Origin: Gymnopus androsaceus JB14
Lineage: Eukaryota > Basidiomycota > Agaricomycetes > Agaricales > Omphalotaceae
Assembly: GCA_009733575.1 (NCBI GenBank)
Contig: ML769392.1
Location: 496,001-560,000 of the forward strand
Direction of reading: 5' to 3'
DNA length: 64,000 nt
This document shows, piece by piece, positions 37,107 through 48,096 of the stretch. How positions within the stretch are numbered: position 1 is the first letter of the stretch; every line of letters starts with the position of its first letter. The position numbers and the translations under genes were made by a program. Below the pieces are notes generated by a model, which was given only the letters and a program-made list of their open reading frames with translations, was not told where the DNA came from and made no database searches.

Positions 37107-38367
37107 ATGACATCCTTGTCTTCTCTTTACCGAAACTACCTTCGTCAAGTCAGAAGCCTGCCTCATCATTATCTTCGGTGAGCACAATTCTTTCGACCGC
37201 TACTGCTCTTAACAATCATATCCAGCCAATTTTTTCAAGTCAAAGCTTCCGATGATTTTCGTGCTATTGCGGCCACTCCTCTAAGAAAGCCACACCTCCG
37301 ACAACAGAAGATCAGACGCGTATCAAAGGTTGGCCGTTTAATTATTATAATAGCTACCAAGATAACATGTCTTGCAGGACTTGCGCAGAATCAAACTTGC
37401 CCTTACTGGCCGTCACGATGCGTTTAGTTATATACTGGATCTGGCATACGGCAGAAGAGGAAAACTAAAATGGGAGCTTATGGAGGTACGGTCCAGTCCA
37501 GCTCATTCGTTTGATTCCTTCCTGATCTTTTTTCAGCCTCTTTTGATCCAACCGAATGCTCCACCTCCCGATCCTATAATTCGTTCAGTACCCAAATCAC
37601 GTCCTCCAGTATACTCACCCGAGCTAAAAGCCTTGCTTACCAACTCGGCGTCTCGAGAGAAGCCTCTGGAACTTCATCAACTCAAGTTTCCTCCTACTTT
37701 ATCTCCTCGTGCCAACCCAACTCGGAAGAAGCTCGCCTACTTGGGCCTCTTAGTAAACGCCTGGAGTTCAATACTCGTTGGCGGTACTTTGAGCGAGAGT
37801 GGAAGAAAGTCTACCCACCACTAGAAGTTGCAGTTCAGAAGGAGAAGACGGGACGTTCTCCACAAACGCGACTGATGTCTCCCTCGCAGGAGCGAACGCC
37901 ATCGGTTTCCAGGATCAAGGGCTTATTGACCATATTAATGATATGGTTAGACCTTCTGCTGCCACGTCTCCTATGACGCGGAGGGAACGTCTATCTTCCA
38001 ATGCTCAACTGCCTCCGCCGACGCAGCGCCATCCCTCCCGCTGGCTTCGTCGCCGTTATCAGGATTTGCTGGGAAGACTCCCCATTCTCGTTTTTGGCAC
38101 AGGGTCTAAAGCACCCAGCTTCAACGTGACCCTTCCACTCCATTCGATATCAGTCTTAGGTCGCTCAGCCGCTCACCGAAGGAGCGAACTTGATTCTGTC
38201 AATCTCGCTTGGCTTGAACGTGAAAACACCGTTGAAGCTAACAAGTCCAAGTCTAAAACAAAAGTACGTGCTTCCACGCGAATTGTGACCACTTGGAACA
38301 CTAACAGTCGACGCCAGTCATTGGCGAAGGTTTAGAATGCATACGCTGCCGACCCGAATTGCAGTAG
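37107..38367 (+). CDS. LYR-motif (complex 1 LYR-like) protein, frame disrupted
   Basis: Starts MTSLSSLYRNYLRQ, with the L-Y-R tripeptide used by this family to bind mitochondrial acyl carrier protein or Fe-S assembly factors. Helices follow (QQKIRRVSKDLRRIKLAL, AFSYILDLAYGRRGKLKWEL), then a Pro-rich stretch and a conserved-looking C-terminal block (RLEFNTRWRYFEREWKKVYP .. SRWLRRRYQDLLGRLPIL). Five exons, the last after an intron with donor gtacgt near 38264; stop TAG 38365-38367. Two single-base deletions are needed to keep the frame: one in the C-run 37716-37718 and one near 37839-37845. The upstream ATG at 37098 overlaps base for base with a minus-strand ATG, so this gene and LSG1 share a compact divergent promoter. 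The exact LYR subfamily is not identified. Confidence 0.75.
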
Positions 38368-38496
38368 AAAATGCTTCTTGGCCAGACTCGTGGCCAAATG
38401 ACTCCTTGTAGAAAATGTGGAGCGTAGTAAGTAGGATATACAGAGCATAATAGTCCAAAGATGTAAAAATATAAATATGCATCCAAATTCCCTTTC

Positions 38497-41400
38497 TCAG
38501 TTCTGTTCAATCTCGAGCCCATGCAGATCTATGACATACATACTATAGTTGCGATCTGTTGCCTGGGTCGCCAGAGAGTGTCTAGGATCGGAAGGATTGA
38601 GGTCGACGACACCGCATTGGAGGGCTAGCATAATCTTGATGCGAGCGAAATCAGTGCGAGCACAGTACGTTGACTGAAACTACATACCTGATAGTCGTCA
38701 AAACTGAACTCTTGCTGTTGCTTGATGCTATTGAGCATATCCTAATGCATGAAATCAGCGCGAGCACAGTACGTCGACTGAAAACTACACACCGAAGGCG
38801 TTAAGAAGAACAGCGAAAAGTATCGCTTCGCTCGATCAAAATTCTCGTTGGAGTTGACACTAATCGTTTTTACACTCTGTTGAAGCGCCAGAATGTTACG
38901 CAAAATCTTCCGTATTCCGTAGATATTGGGACGACGAAGATATCGTGCACTGCTGATCAGTACATGCTCCATCAACTGGCCCAATCCCGAAAAGATGAAC
39001 CTTTGATCAAGTCGTCAGTCATTGGCCAATCCTAAAACCAAGCCTCCTTACTGTCGTGCTATTGGTGGTAGATTTGGAGATATGAGGTTGTCGCACTCGC
39101 TCAGATCATTGTTGAGATCGATGATATGAGGATCAGGTTCTCCGGCCTCCCCGTCGAGAAAATAGTTGCCCTGATGAAAAAAAAAAAAGTCAGAATGTGG
39201 AGGTTGAAGGGATGTGAAGACATACCCGCATAGCAAGATCAAGATAATACATGGCTCTACATCGTACATCGACCCGGATGGTATGCAAAATTAGCTCGGA
39301 AAGCTGTTCATACGTCTTCAAAAGAGCATGGAACCGGACTAAATACATAACAAGTAAGTCTTTGATTGTAAGAAGATGGACCTGTACTCACAGAGACATC
39401 TCCTTTGAAAGGACAAGTTTCAGCTGGTCTTGCCCAGACGCAATTGGGACATACGCCATGAGAGGCGTGAAAGGTATTGAAATAGCAGACAACGGCTCTA
39501 GATTTTGTGGTGATAGTGGCCCATCCTCGGGGTGGGCTTTCAAAGCGCTCAACTCTGAGGCAAACCACGTCTGAAATCGGAAATGAGCAAAAAGATACTC
39601 GCGAAGAAAGACAGACGACTGACAATGCTGCGATACATGCTAGCCAGATACGCCAGGTTACGTATCGAAGGGACCTGGTCATCACTAGTCATTTGTCTTT
39701 GGCCTAAAAAGTCCTGCTCCAAGTGCGTCTCTTGACGCCAAAGTTGTTGTTGCTGAGTGAGATTTTCATCCTGCAAAGGTATGAGATTTGAAGCTCGTCG
39801 AGAATAATAACATAGTCACACACCGCTGTATTCTGTAGCTCTGTCAAACAAGGCACCAGCTCCGTACGCTGAGCCCATTGCGCGGCCAAAGCGATCTGTG
39901 AAGAGTCACCGGGAATCGAGACAAGATCTTGAAACTTGTCACTACAGCGCTGGTAGAATTGGATAATAACTCCGAGGATCAAACGAGAGTAACTCTCCCT
40001 ATGAAAAGGTGTTGTTTGAAGCATCGCGCATAACGAATTGATCAACGCCATCAGGTGAGTACTAGCCTAGAGAAAAAAATACTCAGAATAGTCCTACAGA
40101 ACAGGGTAAAACTCCTACTTTGATTAATGGCTCAAGCGATATTCGTTTGGATAGAGGGTCAGGCTGAAAGGCTTCCGGTCCTGCGCACAGATTTGTGAGT
40201 GTTAGTCATGAAAAGGAAGGAAGACCGGACACACCACCGATGGCTTGATGGAACAAAAATGACACCTTGTCCTCCAACTGAGGTAGATAGATGTTCAAAA
40301 CGAATTCATCGAGAACCGTTCCCGACTCGTGGACAGAATCTATATCGGAAGGAAGTACGGTGCGAACACGGTCGAGAAACGCCAGTGTTGGTTGAAAGAG
40401 CACGCTAACATGGAATGCATTCGGTTTGATCAACAATCGATGATGCTGGCCAGCTCCGAGGAGCCTGTCATCCGTGCCAACCGAAGAAAGAGCAGACTGT
40501 ACGGTGTTTTCTGCAGAGCCTTGTACAAGACCGGGCATCGTTTCTTTGAGAACCTGGGTCAATTCATCCTCATGAGGTCGTAACATTTTGTTGGTGAGCT
40601 TGGCATCAGTATCTGCGAAGCGGAAAACCGACTGCAAAAAAAAATCAGCAGTTGCGGAGTAACGCTCCAGCGGTACAAACCTTTGTCCGGTCTCTGGAAG
40701 AAAATCTGCCCTCTCTCAGAATCTCGTTGATCGATGATATTGGATTTCTCCCTGACATCACACCCTCTTCTTCGTTGGTTAAATAGTCGTAGACTAGGGT
40801 CTTCATCTACAGGGGACGACTAAGCTGATGATGTCCAAAGGTGGATTGCGGAAGCTTACCTCTGCTTGGATGGAAACCCATATTTCCACAAGAGGGAAAA
40901 GCGTACCAGGTTTGGTTCCGGCAGAGTCTTTAAAATCTCTTCGCTGCATCAAAAAAAGTTATTTTAGAGTGCATTGGAAGACTAATCACTTACAGAACCT
41001 ATCCTATTTGCGACTTCGTATATCACTCTCAGGCCCTGAGCAACAGCATCCATCTTTGAGTACAAGGTCCAGAAGAAGTCCCTGAGGATTTCTTGATCGA
41101 CTTGCTGTGCCGAAGATTCGAGAGCAGCAAGTCGCAAAGAAGAGGCAGGAAAATACCCATTCTTATGTTGAATGATCAGCGATGGATCAGAAGAAAATAT
41201 GTACACTCCTTCGGACTTGGTAGTAGAGAATCCAAACATAGAGCTACGTTTGCCATATTCTGCTCTTTCTGACACTTCCTCGACCGTCGTCTCAATTAGC
41301 GAGTATATTTCGCTCGAGAGTCGCTGCGCGACAATGTCAAGTGTGGCTCCTAATCGACCTAGGACAGCTAAAGATTCCAGTACCGTCTCCAGGTAGGCGA

Positions 41401-43103
41401 AGGAATCTGCTTCTGGGTTGAGTAGCGTTTGAGGATGGCGAGAAGACATGTTATAATTGAACGAGGCTGTTGGCGCGGCGCCGTTGGGCTCGTTTACATC
41501 CATAGGCGCATCATTAGGTCTCAGAGTGAGATCCTGCAGGAAACGTGCCAAACGGGTGCTCGGAAACGATGGTGAAGATGGTGACATGTCCGGTAAAACT
41601 GCAGTTGGTTCATCTTCGAATTCAACCTTGGGAACTTGATATATGGTGTCAGACAGCGAAAGAAAGAGCAGTGGAGACTCACAAGTTCGCTGATTTGGAG
41701 TATACGACGCCCATCGAGAGTCGCACCAGAAAGACTTCAGGAACAAGTGACTATGAAGCTCATCCACCAAGATTTCACGTAAAGCCTATGAATAGTTAAA
41801 TGAGAAATCGGATTATCGATTACATCCTGCACCTACAGTTTCTTGGCCTAGTAGATAACTTCTGAGATCTGAGACTGCGCCAATCTCCTGCATGTCAGGC
41901 TTGTTGATGATTTTTAAATTTCGAACGAGAAGGACGGAAGCCTGCAGTAGGCGTTTTTCGGACATTAAAGTTTCAAGGAGATCGGGTATTGTCTTGAGAT
42001 GTTCACTAAATCAAGTCAGTTGGGATTTCATGCATTATGGTCTTGACGACATACATCTGATCCAGCAGGCGCATCATCTCTTCAAGAGTCTGACCTCTTG
42101 ACCACATTTGAACTAAATCAGCTCGTTTGCTTCCCAAAGCTTCCTTGGACTCTTGCAGAGATGACCGAGCTTCATTTCACCTGTGTCTGAGTTTCAGAAA
42201 GATGGTTCAACAGAGACGCGTGGTGAGGCAACGACGCGGCGAACGCCTGATAGTACTCTATGTAAAGTTTGAGCTGAGTGGACCACGCTATAGTAGTATC
42301 TGAAACGCACTATCAACGGTGCCTTTTAAAGCACTGAAGAGTTTGTACTTTGTCTCTTGGAAATCATCGAGGTCTTTGCCTGCAGACTTTTGATCCAAAA
42401 GGTCCACAGCAAGGTCGACTGGATTGAACTTGGGGGTTCGGTCAGAGTAGATTTCGAGTGTGAGGAGGGTGTATCCTACTTCGGGATCAACGACAAATTC
42501 CCATCCATCTTTAACTTCATTCAAGACGGCTGAATCTCCGAGTTAGCCTGGTATTAGCGGATGACCATCTGATCGCATACCATCGATATCTCCTGGCCGA
42601 GGTTTTGCAGTTCTTCTACCTGCCATTCTCTTCTGATATTGCTGCTGCCTAGCCATCTCTGCCGCCTTTTCTTCATCTCGCATCCTCTGATACTCCATAT
42701 CGTCACTTCCATTGGTCATAGCGCGTCGTCTAGTTCCAGCTGATTGAAAGGCAGAAAGCACAGTGCTTAAAGCCGGAGATGTGGCATCATCTTCGCTCTG
42801 CTGTCGCTGAGGCTGCCGGGATCCAGAAGGGGCATTGGGGCTGTTCCGCGCATTCCGTGAGACCGTTGAATTTCCACTTCGGTCTAGCTCGGAATTTCGA
42901 CTTCTCAATTCCGATCTCTGAGGGCGTGAAGGACCATTGCTGGGGCGAGCGGAATCGGAGGTGTATGAGCCGTTACTAGGCGTTGTTGGCCGTGAAATCT
43001 GTAAAGGTCTTGTTGCAATAGAGCCAGGGGGAGAAGTAATATTATTCCTAGAGACTGAAGGCGAACGATTTTGACGAGTAGGGAATGGCGGAGCACGCGA
43101 CAT
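38497..43103 (-). CDS. SEC8: Exocyst complex subunit Sec8
   Basis: Core exocyst subunit (EXOC4). The N-terminus is a Ser/Pro/Arg-rich disordered region (MSRAPPFPTRQNRSPSVSRN..), then the Sec8 domain. Diagnostic stretches are LETLMSEKRLLQASVLLVRN, MQEIGAVSDLRSYLLGQETA and LREILVDELHSHLFLKSFWC; the C-terminus reads ATDRNYSMYVIDLHGLEIEQ. About 15 exons, stop TGA 38499-38497. One frame break is visible: the T-run (minus A-run) 42176-42178 carries one base too many between HLSETQTQV and NEARSSLQESKEALG. The last two introns (38792-38742 and 38687-38635) are near-copies of each other. It is transcribed away from the LDAH-like gene, with about 60 bp between the start codons. Confidence 0.88.
38635..38687 (-). 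repeat. SEC8 intron, copy B of an intron pair
   Basis: 53-nt intron starting GTATGTAGTTTCAGTC and containing CGTACTGTGCTCGC. It differs from the intron at 38742-38792 by a few substitutions and small indels. The intervening exon is 54 nt and encodes DMLNSIKQQQEFSFDDYQ. Confidence 0.85.
38742..38792 (-). repeat. SEC8 intron, copy A of an intron pair
   Basis: 51-nt intron starting GTGTGTAGTTTTCAGTC, sharing the block CGTACTGTGCTCGC and CTGATTTC with the next intron. The flanking exon sequences are not similar. Confidence 0.85.
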
Positions 43104-43163
43104 AGACAGAATAGTCGAGGTTGTAAAGTACAGACCCGAACTATTGGGCGCTAAAGTAATTTG

Positions 43164-44331
43164 ATGGAGTTACCAGCTTTTCTGCAACCGCAGTCTTCCA
43201 GTTCTACTGATTTCATTCATTCAGTCTTTCAACACTCGAAACTTTTAGGATCTTCAAAGACAATCTGGTGGTCTAATGTAAACCCAACAGCCGTTGTACT
43301 CTTCATTCCAGGTATTTTCGTCCTTCAAGATTGTTGTGCTTTCACTCAAGTATTCATATAGGCAATCCTGGGCTTGCCGAATTTTATATACCATTTCTCT
43401 CTGAACTGTACGAACATTCGAGTAACATCTGTATACTGGCCCAATCACATCTGGGTCACACTGAGGAAGCACCTGCTGGCGAAACAAGCCTTTTAGCACA
43501 AATTGATGCTAAAATAGAGGCCCTGGATGCACTCAAGCGAACCTATCCCGACGCGAAAATTATAGTCATTGGTCATTCTGTGGGTTCATATATCGCGTTA
43601 CAAGTAAGTTTACAGCTACACGCGTCCTGTACGTGCTTACCTCTGCCAAGGTATTGAAATCGAGGCCAAACGAGATTGACTCTTTGTTCTTGCTGTTTCC
43701 TACGATTACACACATTCGAGACACCCCAAACGGCCATAGTCTTTCGGTAAGTGAATCTGCAATTTTCTTTCACAACGATTGAACAGAGTCCTAGTGGGCC
43801 TTTCACCCTCCTCTTCCGTACATCATCTCAAAACTATCTCTTCTTCTGCGGCTTCTTCCCTCGATGGTCATATCAAACCTTTTTCACGAATGGCCAGAAC
43901 CACAGCTTCAGGTGCTTTGTAGACTTTTACGTTCACCGTCTAGTATCCACGCTTGCCTGAGCATGGCACACGATGAAATGAACACTATTCGAGAACTCGA
44001 TGTTGATCTCCTTGAAGCACACAAGCATCGTATTCATATGTTCTTTGCGGAGACGGATGGATGGGTAGGCAAGAACAAGGATGTCATCCTCCGCTCTTTT
44101 GACCCAGACCGCGGTGCAATCAAGATTGTTCATCGGGACCATGGAGTCCCTCACGCCTTTTGCATTAGTAGGTTTCTCCTTTATTTACTCGGTTCTGAAA
44201 TTCACCATGAGTTACAGACCACAGCCAGGAACTGGCTGACCAGTGTATCCGATGGTTGTCAGAATTATGATAACTGTAGCTGGATTTTTGGCCTACAACT
44301 TTGTTTTGTGTCGATACTCTGTCGTCTATAA
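43164..44331 (+). CDS. Lipid-droplet-associated hydrolase (LDAH-like alpha/beta hydrolase)
   Basis: Homologue of the LDAH/C2orf43 family that associates with lipid droplets. ATG 43164 (MELPAFLQPQ). The oxyanion block VVLFIPGNPGLAEFYIPFL is created by splicing at 43313. The nucleophile elbow is VIGHSVGSY, the acid region MFFAETDGWVGKNK, and the catalytic His lies in RDHGVPHAF. A conserved helix SMAHDEMNTIRELD lies between. Five exons; stop TAA 44329-44331. In the middle the frame must change at the A-run 43830-43833 (one A missing) to pass from LLFRTSS to LSLLLRLLPSMVISNLFHEW, the family sequence. The substrate of fungal members is not established. Confidence 0.82.
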
Positions 44332-44441
44332 TGCTAATTGATACATAAACTAGTGAAGCTATCGAATATCCGTATCACTAATAATATAGATTGAGTATAG
44401 GTAAATGCGGTGAATAACTATTATAAAGCATGTAACGTCAA

Positions 44442-46648
44442 TCATGAGGAGGATGAGAGGGAAGAGCGAGAGGAGGGGGAGGAACTACGGGAAGTGAGCG
44501 AGGCTAACGAATCGGATACTAGTGATGCCCAGTTGGGAAATATCCCATCAGCTTTCTTTTCCGTTGGGTTCGACTGGATGGTTGAATCACGAACAGGTAT
44601 ATGTTTAGATGCATCTACAGCGACAACCGACTGTCGCTTTGAGGAACTGCGGTCCTTGGGAGGTGGGGTAGGCGGTGGCGGAGTCTTTGATGCAGGATTA
44701 GTAGTGGGCGTGCGTCTGAGAACGACGTTATCGATGACTTCTCCTTCATCAGCGGCGAACCTCATTTCCGTGGGCCCAGACGAAGAGTTTGTAGTCTGAG
44801 CTCGTCCGGTCTGTCTGTATATCGACTTTTGCCTGTGAGTCTCCGGAGGTATCAGGTTGAATATTCGCCCCTTCCCCTACGAGAACGACGTTATCGATAA
44901 CTTCCCCTTCGTCAGCAGCGAACCTCATTTCCGTGGGCCCAGACGAAGAGTTTGTATTCTGAGCTCTCCGGTCCGTCTGTGTATCGACTTTTGCCTGTGA
45001 GTTTCCGGAGGAATCAGGTTGAACATTCGCCCCTTCCCCTGCTTTACTCCCTCCACGATCCTCTGGTTCATCCACGACACCATCAACATCCCGAGCAATC
45101 ATATCCGCTACACCAAGGTAAAATGTGGCAGGACGAAAATTGATTTGTTTCCCCGTCATCTCGGCCCATTTGAACCTAGCAGGATTAATCCACCCTACAA
45201 GGTCAAGATGGTTAACATCTTGAAGGGTGCCCAGATATTTTCCCTACATTGAACCGAATGAGAAACGAGAAGAACTAACAAGGAATCCTACTCACCCACT
45301 TGGCAGACTCTACCGAAACAAGTCCATCGTTGGGCCTTCCTTTTCCAATACGACTGAATGAGGCCATTTCCATGTATCAACGAACCCCGGTTCATAAACA
45401 GAGCCCCAGCTGAAATATTTGACACCCGGTACATCTGGAACCTGCTCGTTAAACTTGCGCATGCTCTCGATGGTGAGACATTCAAAGGCTTTGCCATTGC
45501 CACCGCCGTTGGGAAGGAGGTCAAGAAGGGATAAGAAAGAATCCATGCGCCCTTTGCCAAGGGTAGTGAGGAAATGGTCCGCAAAGGCCGAACCACGATG
45601 CGGAGTTGCTATCGTGGTTATGGATAGCACGGAGAATTTGCGCTTGGTGAGGTGGGTAGTAAGATAGCGACAATCAATGCCTCCCATACTATGTCCTGAG
45701 ATGAAATGAGATCCAAGTCAAAGGAGAAAGGACAATGTTCCTACCTATAAGATGAACACTCCGACCAGGATACACTTCTGAGATCCTCTCTTCTAATACG
45801 CGCGCGCGCTCTACAGGGCTACTGGTTGCTGGTACACGAGTAATGAGAACCTCCGTCCCGTTGGCTTCCAAAACTTCCTTGATGCCCCGCCAATGCATGA
45901 CTTGCATAGGTGCGATGGAAGGTCCAATTGTAACTGAATCAAATCCAAGAAGTCCATGGCAGAATACAACTGGATTCCGGGGCGAATGATCTGCATGAAC
46001 GATTAAGAAAAATCCCAAGTGTTAAAGCTGATAAGACGTACATTTCTTTCTAATGCGCTCTTGCTCTTCCCCGACTGTATCTGCTCTATCCTCCTCCTCA
46101 AGCAAAGTATCAACATTATCCTTGTTTCCAGACTGGAACCACCACCAATTTGTATTTGATTCAGAATCGAGAGCTGATGCAGTGGATGCAGACCTGCTGT
46201 GTGACTGGCGGAAAGCCGAGTCTCGTCGCGACAGAGTGCGAAGAGAATCGAGCGAAGTCCTGGATGGAGGCGAGTGATTAAGATTGATTTCTGTCGAGTC
46301 TAAAGGATCATTAGACCGAGCACTGGAACGAGCTCGGAATGTCGGTGACGTAGGTGAGGAATTATTCGAAACTACAGCTGGAGCTGCTAATGAGGCAGTC
46401 GGAAGGGTACTTCTGGTAAGATTATCGAGGAAAGGTGGTTGTTTGGATAAAGAAAAGTGGGAGAGTTGTGCCGCTTTAGGAGGTCGAGGGAGTGCCAATT
46501 GCTCATTAAGAGCTTCATTAAGGGAAACAAGACTTGGGGATAAATTGGTTGAAGAAGAAGAAGGGCTAGGTTCTCGACTCGAAGGCTTTCCATACGGAGA
46601 CCAAGTCCCCAGCCATCGCAAAATTGGCTCGCTGGTGCTATCGCTCAT
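44442..46648 (-). CDS. Tgl2-like triacylglycerol lipase / alpha-beta hydrolase
   Basis: ATG 46648 starts a ~205-residue Ser-rich N-terminal extension (MSDSTSEPILRWLGTWSPYG..) absent from short lipases. The hydrolase core follows with PVVFCHGLLGFDS, a GHSMGG nucleophile elbow made by an intron within the G codon, and TIATPHRGSAFADHF; it closely follows yeast Tgl2 and bacterial LipA layout. The C-terminal part (KYLGTLQDVNHLDLVGWINP) should carry the catalytic His. The tail contains a tandem duplication of 54 codons (44718-45043) and an acidic/Ser-rich end; stop TGA 44444-44442. The lower-coordinate repeat unit has one extra base (163 against 162), which shifts the frame, so as sequenced the protein would end early or change frame in the tail. 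The fold is intact upstream. Confidence 0.78.
44718..45043 (+). repeat. Tandem duplication, 2 x ~162 bp, within the lipase tail
   Basis: Units 44718-44880 (163 bp) and 44881-45043 both start GAGAACGACGTTATCGAT/A and end CGCCCCTTCCCCT, with around a dozen differences. The translated repeat includes QPD(S/T)SG(N/D)SQAKVD and RFAADEGEVIDNVVL. Unit length is a multiple of three in the second copy only. Confidence 0.88.
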
Positions 46649-46835
46649 TTTGCCGGCGACATGAGGGTGAGAGTTTGAGCATAAAAAGTACTTTGAGCCT
46701 TGACCGTCATGCTTTCGTCAGTTCTTCCCGCTCGTACTGCGCTATCAGACAGTAAATAATTTCATTGCCATTAGTTACAGAGAAACTGATTTCTTTCATA
46801 GCATCCTACTACCCGCGAGCAACTGGAAGCATCCA

Positions 46836-47100
46836 ATGTCCATCGCCAAAGTCACGTCTCCTCAAGAGTAAGTATTCCAAGCTACTTTTCCATTCTCTCA
46901 TCTCACTGAAAACAGAACTGCAATATTCATCTGCGCTCTCCAAGGTATCTCTGCTCTGGAACCACCATTACATTCTCCAATATTTCTGTTTTTAGATTGC
47001 CACAAGCTATTCCCTTCCCGTGATCGTCTCGTAGCACACCGCAAACGAGATCATCAATTCGGACAACGCAGACGACGATATCATCACTTGGAACGACTGA
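46836..47100 (+). CDS. Small C2H2 zinc-finger protein
   Basis: Three short exons (46836-46867, 46916-46944, 46996-47100) joined by GT-AG introns encode a ~55-residue protein with one classical finger, C-x4-C-x12-H-x4-H: FICALQDCHKLF then LVAHRKRDH. A basic tail follows (FGQRRRRYHHLERLT), stop TGA 47098-47100. The finger appears only after splicing. An upstream ATG at 46711 followed by an intron-like segment could add residues in another arrangement, but the frame does not join cleanly, so I start at 46836. It is too short to assign a function and could be the end of a longer gene with an unresolved first exon. It shares the upstream space with the divergent lipase gene. Confidence 0.6.
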
Positions 47101-47145
47101 CATGACAGACGCGCTCTGTAGATGATGTAATACAAGTACAACAAA

Positions 47146-48009
47146 TCAATAGGCTAAACGGAACATGAACTGGAAACTATACTGCTTGGTATCCGGATCC
47201 CAGTGTGACCAGTTCCAGTAGCCAGCATCATCTGCTTCATCTTCAATCTCGCGAGCCGGAATTCGGAAAGCGATGGTCTCATAAGGTTCGGCAGCGACCT
47301 GTAAAGAGTAGAAATCAGTGCTAGAAACGAGAGGCTGAGCAAAGCAGACGCACTATAAGATACTGGTACGCCTTGTTTGGCGGTTCCCTTTTCTGTTCCC
47401 AAGCACTCATAAACCGGCGCCTTGGAACAACTCCTGGCTTTATTTGAGGTAGATGAACCTGCACCATCATACCTTCCTTCCCAGTATCAACATCCCGTAC
47501 TTTTGTAACTCGATATCCTGGTCGTCCAATTTTGAGGAAAACCTTGCGCTGCACGTTGCTCTGGGCCGGCGCAATCATTAACTGCGTGTCCTTGGCATCT
47601 CGTGCAGCACGACGAGCAAGATTGGTTTGATGCTTTTTCCCTTGCGTGTGTGCCAGATATGAACCTTCGTTTGTGTGGAGGGTAAGACATAAACGACATT
47701 CTAGAGAACCAAGATGATTTCGAAGGATGTAAGGGTCCTTTAAAGAGCTTGAGCCAATGAAAATGAGAAAAGAATAAGAACGTACCTTGGCCAAATCAAT
47801 CGTCTCCAATGCCAACTTTCTCAAACGCTCTCTCCGGTCAACATTTGTTTCGGATGCACCTGCGACTCCTCCTCCTCCAAATTTGGACCCGACACGATTC
47901 TACAATGGCAGTTTGAGAATAAATTTGAGAGGAAGAGCAATAAAATGTACCTGGAAATCTTTTCAACAGTTAGTACATTGAGGAACATTGTAATAAACGA
48001 CTTACCCAT
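47146..48009 (-). CDS. PRP11: Splicing factor 3A subunit 2 (SF3a66 / Prp11)
   Basis: U2 snRNP component needed for prespliceosome formation. The mature N-terminus MDFQNRVGSKFGGGG is nearly invariant in the family and is built from three exons: ATGG (48009-48006), an 8-nt micro-exon ATTTCCAG (47958-47951) and the next exon from 47899. The C2H2-type matrin finger reads ECRLCLTLHTNEGSYLAHTQ followed by GKKHQTNLARRAA. The conserved domain continues (KIGRPGYRVTKVRD, GVVPRRRFMSAWEQ) and ends with YWNWSHWDPDTKQYSLQFMF near TGA 47148-47146. Intron 1 has a perfect TACTAAC branch site; intron 2 is the introner-like element. No proline-rich tail, as in other fungi. A splicing factor gene carrying a mobile-like intron is notable. 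Confidence 0.93.
47900..47950 (-). repeat. Introner-like element, copy 2 (51-nt intron)
   Basis: Intron GTACATTTTATTG..TGCCATTGTAG in SF3A2. The 28 bases from CTCAAATTTATTC to the AG acceptor are identical to the intron at 21958-22007, and the rest differs by about four changes. Confidence 0.88.
47951..47958 (-). other. 8-nt micro-exon in SF3A2
   Basis: ATTTCCAG joins ATGG and AATCGT to give M-D-F-Q-N-R, the conserved SF3a66 start. It is bounded by a canonical intron of 47 nt upstream and the introner-like intron downstream. Confidence 0.88.
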
Positions 48010-48096
48010 CGAAGTTTGGACGAAGAAGCGGTATTTGATCCGGGCCGAATCCGGGCATAGATTTTGATCAAATTTTCAAAGTTCTCCTGCGCTGCA

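Noticed and set aside
42013..42060. Further copy of the SEC8 intron family (shared ATTTCATGCATTA)
   Set aside because: Only about 14 bases match and in the opposite orientation; this is within chance for AT-rich introns.
46053..46664. Plus-strand open frames opposite the lipase N-terminus
   Set aside because: They are shadows of the Ser-rich minus-strand coding sequence, with no motif or splice logic of their own.
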